Assembly: GCA_020848855.1 (NCBI GenBank)
Contig: JADLHH010000055.1
Coordinates: forward strand, 1 to 14,292
Direction of reading: 5' to 3'
DNA: 14,292 nucleotides
Source: Anaerolineae bacterium
Lineage (GTDB): Bacteria; Chloroflexota; Anaerolineae; Aggregatilineales; Phototrophicaceae
Shown: piece after piece, positions 1 to 5,771 of the stretch
How the letters are laid out: every line of letters starts with the position of its first letter
Numbering within the stretch: position 1 is the first letter of the stretch
The notes under the pieces: generated by a model
What the model was told of the DNA's origin: nothing
Seen by the model: the letters and a program-made list of their open reading frames with translations, nothing else
The model's database searches: none
Program-made: the position numbers and the translations under genes

Positions 1-522
1 CGTCGTCTGTTCTGGTTGGTCGGCTTATTGGTCGTCGTCGTGCTTTTCTCGTATGTGCTAGCCTGGTACAGCGCCTATCGCCTCTCTCAGGGCTACTTAC
101 AGGATGCCGACGCCAGCTACGACCGAGGTGAATATCTGAACGCGCTGGTCGGCTACCGCGAGTTTGACGACCAGCAGCAGCGATACGTGGATCGCGGCGG
201 CTACATGGAAGTCGAGCGCATCTGGGCGGATCAATATGCGCTGCCCGTGCCGCCGGACGTGGTTCAGGCACGCCAGCGGATCGACGAGATCGTCAATTTG
301 CTGCTGACGATTGACGATGCCGAAGTCTTCGTTCAGGCGAACATCGGGCGCTCCAACCCCTATCTGGGGTTAATCTATCTGCGTCTCGGCGAGCTGTACG
401 AAGCGGCGAGTCGCACTGCCGACGCAAACGATATCTATTCGTCGTTTGCCGATCTTTTCCCGGACGATGCCGAACTGGACGCCCGCGCTCAGCAGAACCT
501 TCAACGGCTTGCGTCCCCTTGA
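1..522 (+). CDS. Membrane-anchored TPR-like protein, 5' end missing
   Basis: The frame is open to the left edge of the window, so the true start lies outside. A TTG at 16 is the first possible start inside but need not be used. The visible part begins with two arginines and one hydrophobic helix (about residues 3-23, LFWLVGLLVVVVLFSYVLAW). A soluble, mainly helical and acidic domain follows. Two stretches look like tetratricopeptide helices: ASYDRGEYLNALVGY after the membrane segment, and LIYLRLGELYEAASRTADA followed by FADLFPDD near the C-terminus. Arginines before the helix suggest a cytoplasmic N-terminus with the TPR part outside, by the positive-inside rule. TPR domains bind proteins, so a scaffold role is possible, but no partner is identifiable. 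The next gene starts 23 nt downstream, which suggests co-transcription with the GH94 enzyme. The TPR assignment is from helix pattern only and is moderately sure. Confidence 0.75.
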   Translation, partial: RRLFWLVGLLVVVVLFSYVLAWYSAYRLSQGYLQDADASYDRGEYLNALVGYREFDDQQQRYVDRGGYMEVERIWADQYALPVPPDVVQARQRIDEIVNLLLTIDDAEVFVQANIGRSNPYLGLIYLRLGELYEAASRTADANDIYSSFADLFPDDAELDARAQQNLQRLASP

Positions 523-534
523 CTCGCATCTCAC

Positions 535-540
535 AGGTGA
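535..540 (+). promoter_or_regulatory. Ribosome binding site of the GH94 gene
   Basis: AGGTGA lies 5 nt before the ATG at 546. This decides the start: the frame stays open up to a TTG at 519 inside the previous gene, but that codon has no such site and would add nine residues (MTRISQVNQ) before the family-typical N-terminus. Confidence 0.7.
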
Positions 541-545
541 ACCAA

Positions 546-2909
546 ATGGCACAACTCCAAAACCAGTATGGCTATTTCAGCGACGATGGCAGGGAATACG
601 TCATTACCCGCGCTGATACGCCGATGCCCTGGATCAACGTCATTTCAAACGGCGATTACGGCTTCACGATTTCACAGGCGGGCAGCGGTTATAGCTGGCG
701 AACACATGCCAGCCTGAATCGCATCACGCGCTGGGATCAGGATTTGATCCGCGACGAGTGGGGCAAATATCTGTATCTGCGTGACGCCGACACGGGCGAG
801 TTCTGGTCGCCGACCTTTCAGCCCTGCGGCGCGGCGCTCGAAGCCTATCAGGTACGGCATGGCATGGGTTACACGGTGATCGAAAGCAATCAGTCCGGCA
901 TCGTCAGCGAGATCAGCTATTTCGCGCCACTCGACGCGCCCTGCGAAATCTGGCTGCTGCGGCTCACCAATCACCGTGAAACGCCGCGCCGTCTGCAAAT
1001 CTTCAGCTATTTGGAGTGGCTGCTCGGCGCTGCCCCGGACTGGCATCGCGAATTCCACCGTACCTTCATTGAAACCGAATACGACGCTGATCATCACGCG
1101 CTGCTGGCGACCAAAGTCTTGTGGGAACTCCCAGTCGAAAGCCGATCCCACTGGAACCGCTCGTGGGAATATGTCGCCTTTCACAGCGTTTCTCTGACGC
1201 CAGCGGGCTTTGACGGCGACAAGCGCGACTTCCTCGGTCGTCATGGGCATCTTTCCAAGCCGCAGGCGCTCGTCAGCGGGCAGTCGTGCGGGAATGTCGG
1301 ACGCTGGGGCGACGCGATTGGCAGCTTGCAGGTTGCGCTCACCCTTCAACCGGGCGAAACGCAGGAAATCGCCTTCACCCTCGGCGCCGCCGAGACTAGA
1401 GCCGAGGCACTGCCAACCTGCACGCGCTTTCAGGCGTTGGGCGAAGTCCATACGGCGCTGGACGCGGCGCGGCGTTACTGGCGCGATCTGACCGAACGTT
1501 TGGTCGTCGAGACGCCCGATCCGGCGCTCAATTTGATGGCGAACGGCTGGCTTCAATATCAAGCCATCAGTGGGAGACTGTTCGGGCGTACAGCCTACTA
1601 TCAAACCGGCGGCGCTTATGGCTTCCGCGACCAGCTTCAGGACAGCCTGACCTGGCTGCTGTTGGGTCATCCGGAAAAAAACCTGGAACAAATTCAGCTT
1701 CACGCGCGCCATCAATATCAGGATGGTGTCGTGCTTCACTGGTGGCATCCATTGGCGGAGACCGGGCAGCGATCCGAGTATAGCGACGATTTGCTCTGGC
1801 TGCCGTTCGTGACTATCCATTATCTGCGCGAAACGGGCGACTTCACTTGTCTTGATCTGGATATTCCCTTCTACGATGGCCGCTCGGCGTCCCTGCGCGA
1901 TCACTGCCTGCGCGCTTTCGATCTGGCGTTGGAGCGGCGCAGCGCGCGCGGCTTGCCGCTGATCCTCAAAGCCGACTGGAACGACGGCATGAACGCGGTC
2001 GGCGTCGAAGGGTGCGGCGAAAGCGTCTGGATGGCACACTTCCTGCACTATCTGCTCCGCGCCTGGGCGGAGCTTCCCGTTTGCGATGCACAGACGGCGG
2101 ATCGCTTCCTGCGCGAGGCTGATGACCTCCGCGAAGCAGTCAATCGCCATGCCTGGGATGGGGCGTGGTACTGGCGCGCCACAACCGACGCGGGTGCGTT
2201 GGTTGGATCACACCAGTCGCGCGCGGGGCGCATTTTTCTCAACGCGCAAACGTGGTCTGTCATCGGCGGCATTGCCGACGAGGTGCGTGGTCGGCAGGCG
2301 ATGGCGTCGGCACGCGAACATCTCTATGCCGAGTACGGCCCGCTGCTCCTATTCCCCGCTTTCACGCAGTCCGACCCGCACATAGGCTATCTGACTCGCT
2401 ACGCGCCGGGTGCGCGCGAGAACGGGGGCGTCTACTGCCATGCAGCGTGCTGGGCAGTGCTGGCGGAGCGGAAGATGAACGGCGTGGAGGCGGCGTATCG
2501 TCTATGGCGCAGTTTCTGCCCGCCTGTTCGTGCGGCGAACCCCGATGTCTATGCAGGCGAACCCTATGTTATGCCCGGCAATGTCGCGGGACCGCAGGCG
2601 GCTGTCCCCGGTCAGGCAGGCTGGACGTGGTATACCGGGTCAGCCGGATGGTATCTACGAGCGCTGGTCGAGGGCGTGCTGGGCATCGAAGCACATCTGG
2701 ATGGACTGCATCTCAATGCCGACCTGCCCGACGAATGGGACCAGTTCCGCGTGCGTCGGATTTATCGCGGGGCGACCTACGACATCACGGTGCGGCGGGC
2801 GGTGGGGAATGAAGTTCCTCATTGTCTGGTTAACGGCGCAACTTGGCAAGGTGAGCGATTGCCGGTTGGCGAGTCGGGGTCGGTTCAACGGGTGGAATTC
2901 AGTTTATGA
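546..2909 (+). CDS. GH94-family sugar phosphorylase (cellobiose/beta-glucan phosphorylase type)
   Basis: This 787-residue protein matches GH94 (formerly glycosyltransferase 36), intracellular enzymes that split beta-linked gluco-oligosaccharides with phosphate by inversion, giving alpha-glucose 1-phosphate. The N-terminal beta-sandwich domain opens with YGYFSDDGREYVITRADTP and continues with GSGYSW and LYLRDADTGEFWSPT, all typical of the family. The (alpha/alpha)6 catalytic domain carries GFRDQLQDS (359-367), ADWND (476-480), whose last Asp matches the family's general acid, a His in NGGVYCHAACW (about 632), and YTGSAGW (696-702). The Arg, His and Thr-Gly positions correspond to the known phosphate-binding set, so phosphorolysis rather than hydrolysis is inferred. 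The length fits stand-alone phosphorylases (about 750-850 residues), not the roughly 2800-residue cyclic beta-1,2-glucan synthases that carry a related domain. There is no signal peptide, so it is cytoplasmic. Substrate (cellobiose, cellobionate, laminaribiose, beta-1,2-glucan) cannot be set from motifs alone. No sugar transporter is visible nearby. Confidence 0.9.
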   Translation: MAQLQNQYGYFSDDGREYVITRADTPMPWINVISNGDYGFTISQAGSGYSWRTHASLNRITRWDQDLIRDEWGKYLYLRDADTGEFWSPTFQPCGAALEAYQVRHGMGYTVIESNQSGIVSEISYFAPLDAPCEIWLLRLTNHRETPRRLQIFSYLEWLLGAAPDWHREFHRTFIETEYDADHHALLATKVLWELPVESRSHWNRSWEYVAFHSVSLTPAGFDGDKRDFLGRHGHLSKPQALVSGQSCGNVGRWGDAIGSLQVALTLQPGETQEIAFTLGAAETRAEALPTCTRFQALGEVHTALDAARRYWRDLTERLVVETPDPALNLMANGWLQYQAISGRLFGRTAYYQTGGAYGFRDQLQDSLTWLLLGHPEKNLEQIQLHARHQYQDGVVLHWWHPLAETGQRSEYSDDLLWLPFVTIHYLRETGDFTCLDLDIPFYDGRSASLRDHCLRAFDLALERRSARGLPLILKADWNDGMNAVGVEGCGESVWMAHFLHYLLRAWAELPVCDAQTADRFLREADDLREAVNRHAWDGAWYWRATTDAGALVGSHQSRAGRIFLNAQTWSVIGGIADEVRGRQAMASAREHLYAEYGPLLLFPAFTQSDPHIGYLTRYAPGARENGGVYCHAACWAVLAERKMNGVEAAYRLWRSFCPPVRAANPDVYAGEPYVMPGNVAGPQAAVPGQAGWTWYTGSAGWYLRALVEGVLGIEAHLDGLHLNADLPDEWDQFRVRRIYRGATYDITVRRAVGNEVPHCLVNGATWQGERLPVGESGSVQRVEFSL

Positions 2910-2942
2910 AACTTAATTGACAGCGCGTCCCATTCAGTCGGC

Positions 2943-3166
2943 ATGGATCGTACTCGCATTTTCTGGTTTGGAGACACAGGGAGCCAGCCTGCAGGACTCT
3001 ATTTACGGAGCGTACACGGCGACACACCCTATCCCGGCAGTATGTGTCGGCTGGAACTGCATCACCATCACCGGACAATTCCTTATGAATTCAATGCTTC
3101 GCCAACAGCCCTGAGACTTGAATCCGCACAGGGAGTGGTGACGATTTGCATCGCTGAACCGAAAGT
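2943..3166 (+). pseudogene. Gene remnant, N-terminal fragment of an unrecognised protein
   Basis: An open frame from ATG 2943 encodes about 75 protein-like residues (start MDRTRIFWFGDTGSQPAGLY, later PYPGSMCRLEL, IPYEF, LRLESAQGVVTICIAEP), then runs straight into an intergenic repeat whose translation (LSRQERQENVSVFSAVSVVG) supplies the rest up to a TAG at 3234-3236. The protein-like part has alternating polar and hydrophobic residues, suggesting beta-strands. Third codon positions are far less GC-rich than in neighbouring genes, consistent with decay or foreign origin. No ribosome binding site stands before the ATG. The frame is the same as that of the upstream GH94 gene, separated only by its TGA at 2907-2909. 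I read this as the start of a gene that lost the rest at the repeat. A carbohydrate-related origin is only a guess from context. A short real gene is the alternative. Confidence 0.45.
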
Positions 3167-3225
3167 GCTAAGTCGCCAAGAACGCCAAGAGAATGTCTCT
3201 GTGTTCTCCGCGGTCTCTGTGGTTG
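3167..3225 (+). repeat. 9-bp-periodic intergenic repeat element
   Basis: CGCCAAGA occurs at 3174-3181 and again 9 bp later at 3183-3190. It is followed by three 9-bp units, TCTCTGTGT, TCTCCGCGG and TCTCTGTGG (3196-3222). The two halves make a compact element of 9-bp sub-repeats with no coding role, lying between the gene remnant and the start of the citrate synthase gene. Similar CACAGAG/CTCTGTG and CGCCAAGA intergenic elements occur in many bacterial genomes as far as I recall; copy number in this genome cannot be seen from one window. Confidence 0.6.
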
Positions 3226-3246
3226 GATGTTCTTAGGATGGTCTGT

Positions 3247-3250
3247 GGAG
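3247..3250 (+). promoter_or_regulatory. Ribosome binding site of the citrate synthase gene
   Basis: GGAG lies 6 nt before ATG 3257. It favours this start over the in-frame ATG at 3227, which directly abuts the repeat element and would prepend ten residues not fitting the HTH domain. Confidence 0.65.
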
Positions 3251-3256
3251 CAGTCT

Positions 3257-4459
3257 ATGCCTAAATACCTCAGCGCGGACGAAGCCGCCGACCTGCTCGG
3301 CATCAGCAAGGCGACGCTTTACGCCTACGTCAGCCGGGGGCTGGTACGTTCGGAGCGCGGCACGGCGAAGCAGCGCGCCCGCCGCTATCTGGCAGAGGAC
3401 GTGCGGAAGCTGGTCGAGCGCAAAGCCTACCGCCGCGACCCGGCGCAGGTGGCGCAGGACGCGCTCCACTGGGGCACGCCCGTGCTCGATTCGGCGCTGA
3501 CGCTGATCGCCGATGGGAAGCTGTATTATCGTGGGCGCAGCGCGCTGGCACTGGCGCGGACGGGCACGATTGAGCAGGTCGCCGCGCTGCTGTGGACGGG
3601 CGATATGGCGCAGGCAGGGGCATTATTCGGGACGCATCCTGCGACCGCCGCCATTCTCGCGCAGATCGACCCCGCGCTGCCACCGGTCCGGCGGATGATG
3701 GCGGCGCTGGTGCTGGCGGATGATCTCGCCAGTTACGATCTCCGCCCTGAAGCGGTCGCGCGGACAGGCGCGCGCATTCTCGCGCTGCTGGCGTCGGCGG
3801 CAACTTTGCATCAGCCTGAAGCGGACGCCGGCATCGCTGCCCACGTGCGCCGGATGTGGCAGCCAGGTATACCCGGAAGCGACCGGTTGATCGACGCCGC
3901 GCTCATCCTGTGCGCCGACCACGAGCTGAACGTCTCGGCGTTCACCGCCCGCATTGTTGCCTCGGCGGAAGCCAACCCCTATGTGGTGGTCACGGCAGGG
4001 CTGGCGGCGCTGCAGGGCTTCCGGCACGGCGGCAACACCGCCCGCGTCGAAGCCTACTTGAACGAGGTCGCCGCACCGGAGCGCGTCGCTTCGGTGACTG
4101 CCGACCGGCTGCGGCGCGGCGAGCGCATCCCCGGCTTCGGACACTCACTCTACCCGAATGGCGACCCGCGTGCGCGGGTACTGCTGGCGCTGCTGGCGGA
4201 GACCTGTCCCGACTCGCCGGACGCAGCGTTTATCACGCAGGCGGGCGAGCAGGTCGCGGCGATGATCGGGCATCAGCCGAACATCGACTTCGCGCTGGTG
4301 GCGCTGGCGCGTGTGTCGCGTCTGCCCGCAGGTTCGCCGCTGACTCTGTTCGCGCTCGGTCGCACGGTTGGCTGGATCGGGCACGCCATCGAGCAGTACG
4401 GCAGCGGTTCGCTGATCCGCCCGCGCGCCCGCTACGTCGGCGAGCCGCCGGAAGCCTGA
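3257..4459 (+). CDS. Citrate synthase-family enzyme with N-terminal helix-turn-helix
   Basis: Citrate synthase joins oxaloacetate and acetyl-CoA at the entry of the TCA cycle. In this 400-residue protein the enzyme fold follows a MerR/excisionase-like DNA-binding domain (about residues 4-60): LSADEAADLLGISKATLYAYVSRGLV, then a basic stretch (RGTAKQRARRYL) resembling the wing. The catalytic part retains the whole active site: His222 in ADHELN, His296 in GFGHSLYP, and Asp344 in NIDFA, equivalent to the His-His-Asp triad of characterised citrate synthases. HGGN (about 257-260), DPRA and the C-terminal RPRARYVG are also present. The enzyme part, about 330 residues, is shorter than classical type II enzymes (about 430) and closer to type I/methylcitrate synthases. 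Proteins of this HTH-citrate synthase type are known in several phyla, but their role is poorly defined. It may be an enzyme, a metabolite-sensing regulator, or both. Neighbours give no TCA or methylcitrate context. A 2-methylcitrate synthase cannot be excluded. Confidence 0.88.
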   Translation: MPKYLSADEAADLLGISKATLYAYVSRGLVRSERGTAKQRARRYLAEDVRKLVERKAYRRDPAQVAQDALHWGTPVLDSALTLIADGKLYYRGRSALALARTGTIEQVAALLWTGDMAQAGALFGTHPATAAILAQIDPALPPVRRMMAALVLADDLASYDLRPEAVARTGARILALLASAATLHQPEADAGIAAHVRRMWQPGIPGSDRLIDAALILCADHELNVSAFTARIVASAEANPYVVVTAGLAALQGFRHGGNTARVEAYLNEVAAPERVASVTADRLRRGERIPGFGHSLYPNGDPRARVLLALLAETCPDSPDAAFITQAGEQVAAMIGHQPNIDFALVALARVSRLPAGSPLTLFALGRTVGWIGHAIEQYGSGSLIRPRARYVGEPPEA

Positions 4460-4547
4460 ACCTCCCCGAAATGTGGAGGGCAGCCGCCCGCATTATCGGC
4501 TACAATCACAGGTGTATAGGCACGCACATTCAGCGATATCGACGCAT

Positions 4548-4553
4548 GAGGAG
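4548..4553 (+). promoter_or_regulatory. Ribosome binding site of the PH-domain gene
   Basis: GAGGAG lies 6 nt before ATG 4560, fixing the start there. The frame is open further up to an ATG at 4473, but the added residues look non-coding (SRPHYRLQSQVYRHAH). A TACAAT at 4501-4506 could be a -10 box for this gene, yet I see no matching -35 box. Confidence 0.65.
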
Positions 4554-4559
4554 CGCACC

Positions 4560-4946
4560 ATGACGCAGGGACCCGAAAAAGTAATCGGCGAGTGGCACGA
4601 GAGCAAGGCGAATATCCAGTTCTGGCTGAAGACCATCCTGACACTGTCCCTGTGGTACTGGCTGTTCTTTCGGCACAACCAGATTCGCCTGACGACTCGC
4701 CGCGTGATCCAGCAGCGGGGCAGCTTCATCACCACCAACGATACGTCAACCAGCATCGAGAACATCACCAACGTGGATGTGAACATATCGCTGCTGGGGC
4801 GCATCTTCAACTACGGGGACATCAACATCCAGACGGCGGGGTCGAGCGCCGCCGAAATCGCCGCCAAGCGTCTGCAGAATCCCGACCGGCTGCGGGACGC
4901 CATCTTTGATCTGCGCGACGGACGGCTTGACGAGACGACACTCTAG
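4560..4946 (+). CDS. Small membrane-associated bacterial PH-domain protein
   Basis: The 128-residue product has one hydrophobic segment (about 20-38, QFWLKTILTLSLWYWLFF). A beta-rich domain typical of bacterial PH proteins (bPH_2/YdbS-like, formerly DUF304) follows: IRLTTRRVIQQRG, then TSIENITNVDVNISLLGRIF and the signature YGDINIQTAGSS. A charged helix at 100-120 closes the domain. Such proteins are anchored at the cytoplasmic membrane; their ligand is unknown in most cases. The family usually has two membrane helices before the PH fold, while here only one clear segment is visible, possibly a hairpin. It follows the citrate synthase gene after 100 nt, so it may have its own promoter. The stop at 4944-4946 lies only 3 nt from the stop of the convergent nuclease gene. 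Confidence 0.75.
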   Translation: MTQGPEKVIGEWHESKANIQFWLKTILTLSLWYWLFFRHNQIRLTTRRVIQQRGSFITTNDTSTSIENITNVDVNISLLGRIFNYGDINIQTAGSSAAEIAAKRLQNPDRLRDAIFDLRDGRLDETTL

Positions 4947-4949
4947 TGC

Positions 4950-5771
4950 CTAACGGTTGATTTCTGGCGTTTCGTCGCGCGGGAAGCTGCTTTCGAAATC
5001 GGCGCGCTCGTCGGCGAAGGCGTCGACGTGGTAATCGCCCGCCGCCGCGCCGCGCCCGTTGAGCGAGCGGTAAGCGCAGTAGCGGCAAAAGTCTGTGTCG
5101 TCGGTCAGCGGGAAATCGTCCTCGCCGCGCCGAGCGATATCCGCCGCCAGCGCTTCCAGATACGCGCCGTCGCGCTCGTATTGCTCGGCGGAGTAAGTGA
5201 AAACTTCTGGCTGCTGCGGGAATTCGGCAAACCAGTAGATCAGGCTGATCTTAGCAGGGTCGATGGGTGTGCCGCCGTTGAGGTGCGCGCCCGCCTGCGC
5301 CAGCAGGTAGGGGTAGACCCGCGTCTGCAGGCGGCGTTCCAGCGTCCGGCGCTCCGGGCGGACGAGCGCCGTCTTCCAGTCCACGATCACGGCGCGCTCG
5401 CCGATTGCCAGCAGGTCATAGCGTGCCACTATCCGTCGATCTCCCAGCGGCGCGCTCAGCGTGATTTCCGGCAGCCGCTTCTCCGGCAAATCCGCCGGCG
5501 CGTGTGCCCGATAATCCTTCCACCATTGAGCGACAATTTCATCCGGGAGCATGGCTTCCAGCGCATCCACCGGAATTCCGATCTGGTGCTGGTGGATGAG
5601 GTGATGAAAGCGCACGGCACGTTCGACGTGCTGCTCGAACGGGCGCAGCGGCTCGGCTTCGGCGGCAGGATAGACAAGCTGACGAACGCAGCGCAGGTAG
5701 AAGCGGCGCGGGCAGTCGACGAAGTCTTGCAGGCTGCTGGCGCTGAACTGAAAATCGTCTGGCAGCTTCAT
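4950..5771 (-). CDS. RecB/Cas4-like PD-(D/E)XK nuclease, third gene of the helicase operon
   Basis: This 273-residue protein is a stand-alone RecB-family nuclease, expected to cut DNA strands with Mg2+. It opens with FSASSLQDFVDCPRRFYLR (8-26), the usual N-terminal motif with its cysteine (Cys20). The active site is visible as Asp119 in RYDLL, Asp131-Trp-Lys133 in VIVDWKTA, and the Gln149/Tyr153 motif QTRVYPYLL. Near the C-terminus, FCRYCAYRSLNGRG gives Cys229 and Cys232. Iron-sulfur relatives (Cas4, AddB, AdnA) have another cysteine a few residues on, where this protein has Asn238. A 4Fe-4S cluster would therefore lack one ligand. The ATG overlaps the stop of the helicase gene by 4 nt (ATGA), so the two are translationally coupled. 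The frame extends upstream within the helicase gene, but that part is not protein-like. The context implies it acts with the two helicases. Confidence 0.85.
   Translation of the reverse strand: MKLPDDFQFSASSLQDFVDCPRRFYLRCVRQLVYPAAEAEPLRPFEQHVERAVRFHHLIHQHQIGIPVDALEAMLPDEIVAQWWKDYRAHAPADLPEKRLPEITLSAPLGDRRIVARYDLLAIGERAVIVDWKTALVRPERRTLERRLQTRVYPYLLAQAGAHLNGGTPIDPAKISLIYWFAEFPQQPEVFTYSAEQYERDGAYLEALAADIARRGEDDFPLTDDTDFCRYCAYRSLNGRGAAAGDYHVDAFADERADFESSFPRDETPEINR

Noticed and set aside
672..2150. Long open frame on the minus strand, 492 codons, inside the GH94 gene
   Set aside because: It is antisense to a gene with conserved catalytic motifs; its residues show no domain pattern, and GC-rich codon bias commonly creates such frames.
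3050..3080. A run of four histidines in the gene remnant, resembling a tag
   Set aside because: It is part of an ordinary beta-strand-like stretch (LELHHHHRTIPYEF), and four histidines occur naturally.
4501..4506. TACAAT as a -10 promoter box for the PH-domain gene
   Set aside because: No -35-like hexamer lies 15-19 bp upstream, so I did not list it as a promoter feature.
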